From assembly GCF_004004555.2 (NCBI RefSeq), contig NZ_SACP01000003.1:235933-299932 (forward strand): DNA of 64,000 nucleotides, written 5' to 3'. The notes beneath the pieces were generated by a model. That model made no database searches and was not told where the DNA came from. It saw only the letters and a list, made by a program, of their open reading frames with translations. The DNA comes from Methylobacterium oryzihabitans. GTDB taxonomy: Bacteria; Pseudomonadota; Alphaproteobacteria; Rhizobiales; Beijerinckiaceae. The position numbers and the translations under genes were made by a program. Position 1 is the first letter of the stretch. Every line of letters starts with the position of its first letter. Shown in pieces: positions 17,352 to 25,353 of this stretch.

Positions 17352-18394
17352 AGCTGACCCTTCAGATCCTCGGCGTCGTGGTGGCGGTGCTGCTCACCGG
17401 CGCGATGTTCGGCACCGCGGGCTGGACGCGCCCGCCGGTGCGCTCCGAACAGACCGGGTTCCGCGGTACCGGCATGGTGCAGGTGCAGAACCCCCGCACC
17501 CTCGCGGCGAAGATCGAGGCCAACGCCGCGCCCGCGCCGCAGGACCCGGCGCCCCCCGGCGGCGAGCCGGCGACCCAGGTCTACCAGAACGTGCAGGTGC
17601 TGAACGACCTCACGGCCGACCAGTTCAATCGCGTGATGGTCTCGATCACCGAATGGGTCGCGCCCGAGCAGGGCTGCGCCTACTGCCACAACGTCGAGAA
17701 CATGGCCGACGACAGCGTCTACGCCAAGACGGTCGCCCGCTCGATGCTCCGGATGGTCCGCCACATCAACTCGGACTGGAAGAACCACGTCGGCGAGACC
17801 GGCGTGACCTGCTACACCTGCCACCGCGGCAACCCGGTGCCGCAGGCGGTGTGGTACGACAATCCCGGCCCGCCGCACGCGAAGGGCTTCGCGGCCCGGG
17901 ACGGCGGACAGAACCACCCGGCGCCCGAGGCCGGCCTGACCTCGCTGAACTACGACCCCTACAAGACCCTGCTCGGCAACCCGGACATCGACCAGAACGC
18001 GGTTCGGGTCGCCGCCACCACGGCCCTGCCGACGAGCCCGTCGAAGCCGATCCAGGACGCCGAGCTGACGTACTCCCTGATGATCCACATGTCGGAGAGT
18101 CTGGGCGTCAACTGCACCTACTGCCACAACAGCCGCGCCTTCTCGTCCTGGCACGAGAGCACGCCCAAGCGCGTGACCGCCTGGCACGGCATCCGGATGG
18201 TGCGCGACATCAACGGCCACTTCATCACGCCGCTGACGCCGGTGCTGCCCGAGGCCCGGCTCGGGCCGGAGGGCGACGCACCGAAGGCCAACTGCACCAC
18301 CTGCCACCAGGGCCTCGCCAAGCCGCTCAACGGCGCCAGCATGCTCAAGGACTATCCCGAGCTCGCCGGCGGGCCGATGGCGCCGGCCCAATAA
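17348..18394 (+). CDS. pufC: Photosynthetic reaction centre tetrahaem cytochrome c subunit
   Basis: 348 residues with four CxxCH haem sites at 110-114, 155-159, 256-260 and 316-320, the standard PufC layout. PufC re-reduces the photo-oxidised special pair from soluble periplasmic donors. The N-terminus has a hydrophobic segment (residues 5-22) but no lipobox cysteine, so anchoring by an uncleaved helix rather than a lipid is likely. The gene overlaps pufM by four bases and is closed by a strong terminator 30 bp downstream. Confidence 0.97.
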   Translation: MKLTLQILGVVVAVLLTGAMFGTAGWTRPPVRSEQTGFRGTGMVQVQNPRTLAAKIEANAAPAPQDPAPPGGEPATQVYQNVQVLNDLTADQFNRVMVSITEWVAPEQGCAYCHNVENMADDSVYAKTVARSMLRMVRHINSDWKNHVGETGVTCYTCHRGNPVPQAVWYDNPGPPHAKGFAARDGGQNHPAPEAGLTSLNYDPYKTLLGNPDIDQNAVRVAATTALPTSPSKPIQDAELTYSLMIHMSESLGVNCTYCHNSRAFSSWHESTPKRVTAWHGIRMVRDINGHFITPLTPVLPEARLGPEGDAPKANCTTCHQGLAKPLNGASMLKDYPELAGGPMAPAQ

Positions 18395-18423
18395 GGGCCG
18401 CTTCCGGCACGCCGACAAAGCAG

Positions 18424-18457
18424 AAGGCCCCGGTTCGGATCCGAACCGGGGCCTTTT
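18424..18457 (+). terminator. Rho-independent terminator of the puf operon
   Basis: A perfect 16-bp-arm inverted repeat centred on GGATCC (18424-18455) begins AAGGCCCC and ends GGGGCCTT, followed by more T. It starts 30 bp after the pufC stop. The self-complementary A/T ends would work in both directions. Confidence 0.93.
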
Positions 18458-18678
18458 CGCACGTGCAAAACCGATGACGCGCGATCGGATTTTTTGGAGG
18501 TCCGGCTGGTTTACTTCGACACGGCGCCGCGGGTCTTCAGCTTCGACTGACGACGATTTGCCGCATCGGCAGGTCGCGGGGTCCCGCGAGTTGGTCAGGT
18601 GCGTGTTGCGGCGGTCCGTCCGGCCGGCGGCGCGTCCCGTCAACCAGCGCCCGTGGGGCGCCTTCGGAGGCAACGGCC

Positions 18679-18855
18679 ATGGGCGATTCCGGCCTGATCT
18701 ACATGCTCGCCTTCACGACCTTCGCGCTGGTCATCCTGTTCCTGATCTGGCAGCGGATGCGGGTCCAGCGCGCCAAGGAGACCGGCGAGCGGTCGAGCTT
18801 CACCGATCACCACGGCGGCGCGCCGCGGCCGCACCAGGGGGTGGATCCGCGGTAG
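18679..18855 (+). CDS. 58-residue single-pass membrane protein downstream of puf
   Basis: ATG 18679 to TAG 18855 encodes MGDSGLIYMLAFTTFALVIL, then FLIWQRMRVQRAKETGER and a hydrophilic His/Pro-rich tail. One transmembrane helix spans about residues 5-24, followed by positive residues, predicting a short periplasmic N-terminus and cytoplasmic tail. A GGAGG Shine-Dalgarno site lies nine bases before the ATG. It lies beyond the puf terminator, so it needs its own promoter or readthrough. I do not recognise the family. Its place after the puf genes makes a photosystem accessory role possible but unproven. Confidence 0.6.
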   Translation: MGDSGLIYMLAFTTFALVILFLIWQRMRVQRAKETGERSSFTDHHGGAPRPHQGVDPR

Positions 18856-18876
18856 CGGGTCGACGCGCCGATATGG

Positions 18877-18931
18877 ACCCTCCCCCCTCTGTCGGGGGAG
18901 GGTGGCGAGCGGATGCGAGCCGGGAGAGGGG
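18877..18931. repeat. Copy (half-unit) of the intergenic inverted-repeat family
   Basis: ACCCTCCCCCCTCTG, then CGGGGGAGGGT, then CGGGAGAGGGGA repeats the signature of the elements at 43470-43644 and 62735-62928. A related end (GCGGGGGAGGGT) is seen again near 19240, so 18877-19255 may be one larger nested element. This part of the 423-bp gene-free gap 18856-19278 holds no gene that I can see. Confidence 0.6.
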
Positions 18932-19040
18932 ATCGCGACGCTGATCCAGATGGCCCCCGCCAACGGGGTCGCCACCCTTCGGAAAATAGGCGTCCTCGCA
19001 TGCAGAGGGCAGGGGGCGCTCTGGGGAAAAGAAATGGCGC

Positions 19041-19197
19041 ATCTCCCCTCTCCCGAGTGGGAGAGGGGCCGGGGGTGAGGGTGGCTCGGGTTCAAATTCA
19101 TCCACCAACGGTCGAGCTGCGCAGCTCGACCGTTGGTGTTCTTTTTGGAGCCGTCTCCACCCTCACCCCTACCCCTCTCCCACTCGGGAGAGGGGAT
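19041..19197. repeat. Nested palindromic element with a 36-bp perfect palindrome
   Basis: Outer arms of about 41 bp (19041-19084 and 19157-19197) are near-perfect reverse complements built on CTCTCCCGAGTGGGAGAGGG. They flank a 36-bp perfect palindrome at 19103-19138 with AGCTGCGCAGCT at its centre. A CTTTTT run follows at 19140-19146. The element lies between convergent genes and could act as a bidirectional terminator. Its outer arms relate it to the other dispersed repeats here. Confidence 0.78.
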
Positions 19198-19278
19198 CCC
19201 GCGCTTGATCTTAAAAGGAATTTTCCCCGGATGGTCGCGCGCAGCGGGGGAGGGTACAATCCAAGGCAGCCGAAACCC

Positions 19279-20823
19279 CTACTTGTCCACCCGGCTCGGG
19301 TTCTTCAACTGCCCGTAGACCACGCCCGCGAAGGTGCCGAGCGCCGTCGACCAGTCGAGCCCGACGGTCTTGCGGTCGGCCACCTGGCAGAACGTGGCGG
19401 TGAGCCCGTTGACGAGCGCGGCCGAACCGGCCTGCGGGGCGGCCTGCCGGATCGCGGGCAGCAGGGTGGCGATGCGGGGCAGCATCTGCTCGGCCTTGAT
19501 GTCCTTGAGCTGGCCGGCCGCGTCGGCCTGCTTGAGCGCCTCGGCGAGCGTCGGATCCGAGACAGTCTCGCAGGCGGCGTTGCCGGCGAGCATCGTCTGG
19601 GTCTCGGCGCGCAGGGCCGCGACCTGACCGGGCTCGGCGGTCGGCGGCGCTTCGTTGCCGAAGGTCTGGCGGACGTAGTTCGTCACCGCCGCGATCTCGG
19701 CGTCGGTCATGCCGACCCCGACCGCCGGCATCGCCGCGTAGTCGCCCTTGGCGTCGAGGCCGCCGAGGATCACCCGGATCACCGTCTCGGGACCCTTGGC
19801 GAGCACCGCGCCGTTGCCGGCGAGCGGCGGAATCGCCCCCGGCATGCCCTGGCCGTCCGGCCGGTGGCAGGCGACGCAGCGGTTGAGGTAGGTGTCGGCG
19901 CCGGGCGCCGTCGAGGCGGACTTGAACTCGGATCGCACGTCCGGCGTGTAGGTGGGCTTGGGCGCCAGGGTCTTGAGGTAGGCCGCGATGGCGCGCACGT
20001 CGCCGTCGCTCATCTTGCTCAGGCTTTCCTCGATCACCTGCCGCATCGGCCCGGCGACGACGCCGGCCCGGCCCGGCGCCGCGCCGGTCTTGAGGTAGGT
20101 GAAGAGCTGGTCCTCGCTCCACAGGCCCAGCCCCTCCTTGTCGTCGCCCGACAGGTTCGGCGCGTACCAGCCGTCGATCGAGCCGCCCTCGAGGTAGCCG
20201 CTCCACTGCGAGGCGCCGACGAGCTTGCTGCCGTTGTGGCAGGCGCCGCAATGGCCCGGGCCGCCGACGAGATAGGCGCCGCGGTTGACCTGCTCGGTCG
20301 CCTTCGGGTCGGGCTCGAAGCGGCCGGCGGTGAAGAAGGCGAGCCGCCACGCCAGCAGCCCCTCGCGGATGCTGAACGGAAACGCGATGTCGGCGGGCTT
20401 CCGCGGTGCGTTGATCGGTTCCAGCGAGAACAGGTAGGCCTTGATCGCCCGCACGTCGTCGTCGGTCATGCGGGTGTACCAGGGGAACGGGAACGCCGGG
20501 TACAGGTAGCTGCCGCTCCGCGTGATGCCCTCGTGCATCGCGCGCTTGAACTCGTCGTCGCTCCAGGCGCCGATGCCGGTCTCCTTGTCGGGGGTGATGT
20601 TCGGCGTCGACAGCTTGCCGATTCCGCCCGGGAAGTTGATGTAGAGCCCGCCCGCGTAGGGCTTGCCGCCGGGTGCGGTGTGGCAGGCGACGCAGTCGCC
20701 CGCCGTGGCGAGGTAGCGGCCCTTCTCGACGAGGTCGGGGGGCGCCGCGCCTTGCGCCAGCGCCGCGCCGGCGGCGAGGGCGAGCGCGCTGGTGCCGAGG
20801 GCCAGGGCCGTGATGCGACGCAT
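19279..20823 (-). CDS. Trihaem cytochrome c (alcohol dehydrogenase-type cytochrome subunit) with C-terminal extension
   Basis: 514 residues. A cleavable signal peptide (MRRITALALGTSALALAAGA, ending near ALAQG) sends it to the periplasm. Three CxxCH sites at 44-48, 192-196 and 316-320 match the cytochrome subunit of membrane alcohol/gluconate dehydrogenases, which passes electrons to quinone or oxidases. Residues from about 393 to 514 add a domain without haem that has two cysteines (419, 479), which I cannot assign. No catalytic dehydrogenase subunit is adjacent. It is preceded by a small membrane-protein gene on the same strand and sits inside the PGC between puf and bchP. A role as electron donor for photosynthesis is speculation. 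Confidence 0.85.
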   Translation of the reverse strand: MRRITALALGTSALALAAGAALAQGAAPPDLVEKGRYLATAGDCVACHTAPGGKPYAGGLYINFPGGIGKLSTPNITPDKETGIGAWSDDEFKRAMHEGITRSGSYLYPAFPFPWYTRMTDDDVRAIKAYLFSLEPINAPRKPADIAFPFSIREGLLAWRLAFFTAGRFEPDPKATEQVNRGAYLVGGPGHCGACHNGSKLVGASQWSGYLEGGSIDGWYAPNLSGDDKEGLGLWSEDQLFTYLKTGAAPGRAGVVAGPMRQVIEESLSKMSDGDVRAIAAYLKTLAPKPTYTPDVRSEFKSASTAPGADTYLNRCVACHRPDGQGMPGAIPPLAGNGAVLAKGPETVIRVILGGLDAKGDYAAMPAVGVGMTDAEIAAVTNYVRQTFGNEAPPTAEPGQVAALRAETQTMLAGNAACETVSDPTLAEALKQADAAGQLKDIKAEQMLPRIATLLPAIRQAAPQAGSAALVNGLTATFCQVADRKTVGLDWSTALGTFAGVVYGQLKNPSRVDK

Positions 20824-20843
20824 GGGGCTTCCTCCGGTTGTGG

Positions 20844-21113
20844 TTATCGGGCGGCGGAACGCAGCCGCAGCCAGAGATCGGCGACGTGGGCGGCGCCCGC
20901 TCCCGCGAGGGCGGCGGCGAGCCAGAATCCGGGGGCGCCCGCGAGGGCGGCGCGCAGGGCCAGCATCAGGCAGGCGCCCGAAGCGAGGTTGACAAGGAGC
21001 GCCGCCCGGCCGGGTCCGCGCCGGCGGCGCCACAGCAGCAGCAGGCCGGCCTCCGCCGCGACCAGGACGAGCGCGAGGTCGACGAGCGAACCGCTGGCGA
21101 GGACGTCCGGCAC
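20844..21113 (-). CDS. 89-residue membrane protein upstream of the trihaem cytochrome
   Basis: It starts at GTG 21113 with GGAGGG about eight bases upstream. The protein has about three hydrophobic segments (SLVDLALVLVAAEAGLLLL, ALLVNLASGACLMLALRAAL, FWLAAALAGAGAAHVADLW). It ends 20 bp before the cytochrome c start, so the two probably form an operon, and it may anchor or assist that cytochrome (inference). I do not recognise a named family with certainty. Confidence 0.65.
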   Translation of the reverse strand: MPDVLASGSLVDLALVLVAAEAGLLLLWRRRRGPGRAALLVNLASGACLMLALRAALAGAPGFWLAAALAGAGAAHVADLWLRLRSAAR

Positions 21114-21339
21114 GGTCGAGCCCTCCTGGCAATGCCGAGGCTTGCACAGTCGATCGGGGAACTAACCTAGAAAACGCGGGGCTCCAGTCCCGCAGAGGTC
21201 AAAACATCGTGCTGGATCGTCGAAATGACGCCACGGTTCACGATGTCGCAGCGGCGCCGAGCCCTGGTCTCGCCAAGTGCGGTGCAGCATGCGAGTTTGG
21301 GCGCTGCGGCATCCGCAAGGTCCGGTATGGCGAGCCGGC

Positions 21340-21828
21340 TCAGAACGGTCCGTTCAGCCGCACGATCGACCAGTTGAGCGCGGCGGCGATGCCGACCCAG
21401 ACGAGGTAGGGCACGAGCAGCACCGCACCGAGGCCGGAATGGCACCCGACCGCCACGATCAGCACGGCGACCGAGAGCCACAACGCCGCGACCTCGATCA
21501 GCGCCCAGTCCGGCCGTTCCAGGCGGAAGAACAGGCCGCTCCAGGCGATGTTGAGCACGCCGTTCAGCGCGAAGGCGGCGAGCAGCCACCCGCGCTCAGG
21601 CCCCTCCGGCGCGGCGTTCCAGGCCATCACGCCGGCGATCGCCGTGAGGGTGAAGATCGTGGTCCAGACCGGGCCGAACGCCCAGTCGGGCGGCTTCCAC
21701 GACGGCACCCGCAGGCTCGCGTACCAGGGGCCGAGCGTCGTGAGCCATGCCCCCGCCCCCGCGACCACGATCGCCGACGCCGCCGCCACCGCGATCGGGC
21801 CCCAGCGTCCTCCGAGCGCCTCGATCAC
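21340..21828 (-). CDS. tspO: TspO/MBR family tryptophan-rich sensory protein
   Basis: 162 residues with five membrane helices and the family hallmarks SWKPPDWAFGPVWT, GVMAWNAA, NIAWSGLFFRLERPDWALIEV and PYLVWVGIAAALNWSIVRLN. TspO binds tetrapyrroles. In Rhodobacter it dampens expression of PpsR/AppA-controlled photosynthesis genes in the outer membrane or envelope. The GTG start at 21828 overlaps the bchP stop as GTGA, coupling it to pigment synthesis. An ATG alternative is not available near the family N-terminus. Confidence 0.93.
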   Translation of the reverse strand: MIEALGGRWGPIAVAAASAIVVAGAGAWLTTLGPWYASLRVPSWKPPDWAFGPVWTTIFTLTAIAGVMAWNAAPEGPERGWLLAAFALNGVLNIAWSGLFFRLERPDWALIEVAALWLSVAVLIVAVGCHSGLGAVLLVPYLVWVGIAAALNWSIVRLNGPF

Positions 21829-23000
21829 GGCGAGACCCAGCGGAACAGATGGGCGAGATCCTTGAAGAAGATCCGTGCGTGGGCGGCGGGGCGCGCCCGC
21901 ACCAGTTCCTTGTTCATGTAGGCGTCCCAGGTGAGCGACTGCACGTCGGGGTCGCGGCAGATGCTGACGAAGCGCTCCCGCAGGCCGTCGTTGCGATACC
22001 ACACCGTCTGCATCAGGCGCAGGATCCAGAACACCCGGCCATGCGCCTTGAGGAAGCGGCGGCGCGCCTGCGCCAGGGCCCGGGCGTCGCCGGTCGTCAG
22101 GAAGGCGTGGCCGGCCTCGGCCGCGAGGCGGCCCCCGACCATGGCGTAGTAGATGCCCTCGCCGGAGGCCGGGGCGACGAGGCCGGCGGCGTCGCCGGTG
22201 AGCAGCACGTCGCGGCCGTTGTCGAACCGGCTCAGGGGCTTCAGCGGCAGCGGCGCGCCCTCGCGGCGCAGGGTCTCGCCGCGGTCGAGCCCGGTCGCGG
22301 CGCGCAGCCGCCCGACCGCGCCGCGGAGCGAGAACCCCTTGCGGGCGCTGCCGGTGCCGATGCTGAGCGTGTCGCCGTGCGGGAAGATCCAGGCGTAGAA
22401 GTCCGGCGACAGCACGCCCTGGTAGTAGACGTCGCAGCGCGCCGCCTCGAAGGCGCCGGCCGGCGGGGTGCGCACGATCTCGTGGTAGGCGAAGACCTGC
22501 CGCATCCGCGCGTGGGCCGGGATCTCCTGGCGCCCGACCGCCGAGTTGGCGCCGTCCGCCCCGATGACGAGGCGGGTGCAGAGCCGCGCCTCGGCCCCGC
22601 CGGCGTCGCGGTAATGGACCGTGACCACGCCCGCCTCGCGGGTCAGCCGCAGATAGGTGCCGGTGATCCGCTCGGCGCCGGCGAGGGCGGCGCGGTTGCG
22701 CAGCCACTCGTCGAAGGGCCCGCGATCGACCATGCCGACGAAGCCATCGCCGACCGGCATGTCGACCGCGCGCTCCCGCGGCGAGACCATGCGGGCGGCG
22801 CGGATCCTCGCCACCAGCAGCTCGTCGGGGATTGCGAAGTCGCGGATCAGCCGCGGCGGGATCGCGCCGCCGCACGGCTTGATGCGCCCGGCCCGGTCGA
22901 GCAGCACGATCCGGCGGCCGAGCCGCGCCAGATCGGTCGCCGCGGTCGCCCCGGCCGGACCGCCCCCCACCACCACCGCATCGAGGATCGCCTCGTCCAT
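21825..23000 (-). CDS. bchP: Geranylgeranyl diphosphate/geranylgeranyl-bacteriochlorophyll reductase
   Basis: 391 residues with N-terminal FAD motif VVVGGGPAGATAATDLARLG, the conserved KPCGGAIPPRLI and the second FAD region VLLTGDAAGLVAPASGEGIYYAM. BchP reduces three double bonds of the geranylgeranyl tail to phytyl. The start at ATG 23000 follows CCGGAGG. It is downstream of bchG and the PucC-like gene on the same strand, and its stop overlaps tspO. Confidence 0.95.
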   Translation of the reverse strand: MDEAILDAVVVGGGPAGATAATDLARLGRRIVLLDRAGRIKPCGGAIPPRLIRDFAIPDELLVARIRAARMVSPRERAVDMPVGDGFVGMVDRGPFDEWLRNRAALAGAERITGTYLRLTREAGVVTVHYRDAGGAEARLCTRLVIGADGANSAVGRQEIPAHARMRQVFAYHEIVRTPPAGAFEAARCDVYYQGVLSPDFYAWIFPHGDTLSIGTGSARKGFSLRGAVGRLRAATGLDRGETLRREGAPLPLKPLSRFDNGRDVLLTGDAAGLVAPASGEGIYYAMVGGRLAAEAGHAFLTTGDARALAQARRRFLKAHGRVFWILRLMQTVWYRNDGLRERFVSICRDPDVQSLTWDAYMNKELVRARPAAHARIFFKDLAHLFRWVSP

Positions 23001-23050
23001 GGCCGTGCCTCCGGGTTGTCCGGACCGGTGCTCGCCGGCCGGATCGTTGG

Positions 23051-24385
23051 TCAGACCGCGTGCCTCATCGCCAACCCGCCGAGTGGTCGCTTCCCGGGCT
23101 CCGGCCGGCCGATCCCGAGGGCCAGCCCGGCGGCAGCGAGGAACAGGACCGCCTCGATCACGAAGACCGTGGCGTAGGCCGGCACCACCGTGTCGAAGGC
23201 GAGCCGCGCGAGGTCGACGCCGGCCGCGCCGAGGAAGCCGCCGAGGCCGAAGGCGAGGCCCTGCGCCGCGCCCCAGACGCCCATCCGGGTGCCGTGGCGG
23301 CTCTCGCCGCCGGGCGCGCCGCCGGTGCCGGCGAGCGCCATCATCGAGCCGATCGCCGCCACCGCGAAGATCCCGTTGAACAGGCCGAGCGCGGCGACGC
23401 AGGTACGAAGCGGCATGCCGGGTCCGCCGAATCCGCAGGCCGCGATCGCCGCGAGCGCGCCGGCCGAGCCGAGGCAGCCGGCGACCGTCCACAGCCGCAG
23501 CGAGGCGAGGGGCCCGCGCCCGTTGGCGGTGACGAGGGCGACCACCACCATGCCGGCCAGCACGCCGCCGTTCTGGAGCCCGGCGAGCTTCGTGGTCGCG
23601 CCCGGCGACAGCGCGAAGACGAGGCCGGCGAAGGGTTCGAGGATCAGTTCCTGCGCGCTGTAGGCGAGCATCGCCAGGAACACGAACACCGTGAATCGGC
23701 GCGCCTGCGGCTCGGCCCAGACCTCGGCGAGGACGAGGCGGAACGGCCGCGCCGGCCCGGGCCGGGCCCCGCCGGGGGGCCGCGGCGGCTCGAGGCCCCA
23801 CACAGCCGCGAGGGCGACCAGGAAGGCGATCAGCGAGACGCCGCCCGACACCGCGACGAGGCGGGATTCCGAGAACGGATCGAGGAGGTGTCCGGCGGTA
23901 GGCGCGGTGACGACGAAGCCGGCGATCATCATGATCCAGACGATCGTCGCCGCCGCGCCCCGGCGGTGCGGCGCGACGCCGGTGGAGAGCAGGACCAGCA
24001 GCGAGGTGCCGGCCGCCCCGACCCCGATGCCGACGGCAAGGAACGACAGGACGAGGAGCGCGAAGCCGGCCACCGGATGCGTCGCGACGAGGGTCGTCCC
24101 GAGGGCGGCGCCGACGCCGCCGAGCGCCAGCAGCGCCATGCCGCCGACGATCCACGGCGTGCGCCGCCGGCCGAGATCCGACCCGTAGCCCCAGCGCGGG
24201 CGCAGCACCTGCACGGCGTAGTGCAGAGCCACCAGCCCGCCGGGCAGGGCGGCGGGGAGCGCCAGCTCCACCACCATCACGCGGTTGAGGGTCGAGGTGA
24301 TGAGCACCACGATCGCGCCGAGCGCGGTCTGGACGAGGCCGAGGCGCAGGATGGTTCCCCAGCCGAAGGCGGCGGCCGGGCTCAC
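23051..24385 (-). CDS. PucC/Bch2-family major facilitator protein (BCD family), between bchG and bchP
   Basis: 444 residues, twelve predicted membrane segments. PucC-family signatures are present: LNRVMVVELALPAALPG, VQVLRPRWGYGSDLGRRRTPWI, LEPFAGLVFALSPGATTKLAG and GTRMGVWGAAQGLAFGLGGF. The GTG start at 24385 overlaps the bchG stop as GTGA. Synteny bchG-orf-bchP matches Rhodobacter orf428/bch2. The family, including LhaA and PucC, aids antenna assembly, possibly by delivering bacteriochlorophyll. This is one of two paralogues in the window (the other is lhaA at 36639). Confidence 0.9.
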   Translation of the reverse strand: MSPAAAFGWGTILRLGLVQTALGAIVVLITSTLNRVMVVELALPAALPGGLVALHYAVQVLRPRWGYGSDLGRRRTPWIVGGMALLALGGVGAALGTTLVATHPVAGFALLVLSFLAVGIGVGAAGTSLLVLLSTGVAPHRRGAAATIVWIMMIAGFVVTAPTAGHLLDPFSESRLVAVSGGVSLIAFLVALAAVWGLEPPRPPGGARPGPARPFRLVLAEVWAEPQARRFTVFVFLAMLAYSAQELILEPFAGLVFALSPGATTKLAGLQNGGVLAGMVVVALVTANGRGPLASLRLWTVAGCLGSAGALAAIAACGFGGPGMPLRTCVAALGLFNGIFAVAAIGSMMALAGTGGAPGGESRHGTRMGVWGAAQGLAFGLGGFLGAAGVDLARLAFDTVVPAYATVFVIEAVLFLAAAGLALGIGRPEPGKRPLGGLAMRHAV

Positions 24386-25284
24386 GCGACGCCCCCGCGC
24401 AGCGCCAGCGCCGCAGTCAGCATGCCGAGCACGAACAGCAGCGTTCCGGTGCCGTTGTACCACGCGGCGCGACCGTGCGGGTCGGCGAGGAAGCGGCGCA
24501 TCAGCGTCCCCTGGCCGGCGAGCAGAGCGGCGACGAGGGCCGCGTGCCAGGGCGCGCCCCAGGCGGCCAGCGCCGCGACCGCGGCGACCTGCGGCGCCGC
24601 CATGACGAGGCAGGCGAGGCGGGCGGCGCGGTCCGGCCCGAGCTGGACCGGGAGCGAGCGGATCCCGGTGCGCCGGTCGCCCTCGATCGACTTGAAGTCG
24701 TTGAGGGTCATGATGCCGTGGGCGCCGAGGCTGTAGAGGGCGGCGAGCAGGAGGACGCGCCCGTCGGGGAGGGCCGCGCCCATCACGGCGGCGCCGGTGA
24801 ACCACGGCAGGCCCTCGTAGCACAGGCCGCAGGCGGCGTTGCCCCACCAGCCGTTGCGCTTCAGCCGCAGGGGCGGCGCGCTGTAGATCCAGGCGAGCGC
24901 GAGGCCGAACACCGCCGCGCCGAACACCCAGGGCCCGAGCAGGGACGCGACCGCGAGCGACAGCAGCGTCCAGGCCACCGCCACCGCGAGGCCCCAGCGG
25001 CCGGGGATGCGGCCCGAGGGGATCGGCCGGTGCGGCTCGTTGATGGCGTCGACGTGGCGGTCGAACCAGTCGTTGGCCGCCTGGCTGGTGGCGCAGACCA
25101 GCGGTCCGGCGAGCAGGATCCCGGCGAGCACCACCGGCCAGCGCCCGCCGACCGCGACCCCCGACGAGACCACGCCGCAGGCGAAGGCCCACATAGGCGC
25201 GAACCACGTGATCGGCTTGAGCAGTTCCAGCAGCGCGCGCGGCGCGGGAACCGCGAGAGGCTTCGGCAGGCGCTCGGTCGTCAT
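24382..25284 (-). CDS. bchG: Bacteriochlorophyll synthase (bacteriochlorophyllide geranylgeranyl transferase)
   Basis: 300 residues of the UbiA prenyltransferase superfamily with eight or nine membrane helices. Both Asp-rich motifs are present: ANDWFDRHVDAINEPHRPIP and LNDFKSIEGDRRTGIRSLPV. BchG esterifies bacteriochlorophyllide with geranylgeranyl diphosphate at the membrane. The gene begins 30 bp from a PpsR operator and heads bchG-pucC homologue-bchP-tspO, each coupled by an overlap or a short gap. Confidence 0.96.
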   Translation of the reverse strand: MTTERLPKPLAVPAPRALLELLKPITWFAPMWAFACGVVSSGVAVGGRWPVVLAGILLAGPLVCATSQAANDWFDRHVDAINEPHRPIPSGRIPGRWGLAVAVAWTLLSLAVASLLGPWVFGAAVFGLALAWIYSAPPLRLKRNGWWGNAACGLCYEGLPWFTGAAVMGAALPDGRVLLLAALYSLGAHGIMTLNDFKSIEGDRRTGIRSLPVQLGPDRAARLACLVMAAPQVAAVAALAAWGAPWHAALVAALLAGQGTLMRRFLADPHGRAAWYNGTGTLLFVLGMLTAALALRGGVA

Positions 25285-25313
25285 GCCGGGAGGGTGGGAC
25301 CGCCCCGGGCGAG

Positions 25314-25331
25314 TGTCAAGTAAACTTTACA
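25314..25331. promoter_or_regulatory. PpsR/CrtJ operator upstream of bchG
   Basis: TGTCAAGTAAACTTTACA is an exact TGT-N12-ACA match in the 69-bp gap between ppsR (stop at 25354) and bchG (start at 25284). It would repress the bchG operon independently of ppsR transcription. Confidence 0.87.
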
Positions 25332-25353
25332 CTCGCGGACGCCGGTCCCCCGG

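Noticed and set aside
18511..18595. Minus-strand reading ending in SKLKTRGAVSK before a TAA, resembling a protein tail
   Set aside because: An in-frame TGA lies about 26 codons upstream with no start codon between. At most it is a gene remnant, and the similarity is too short to name.
18679..18855. The 58-residue membrane gene as pufX
   Set aside because: It follows a terminator and pufC rather than pufM, and I see no PufX motif, so I left it unnamed.
21167..21589. 140-codon minus-strand frame across the tspO 3' end
   Set aside because: It overlaps tspO in another frame, lacks a ribosome site and has no recognisable domain.
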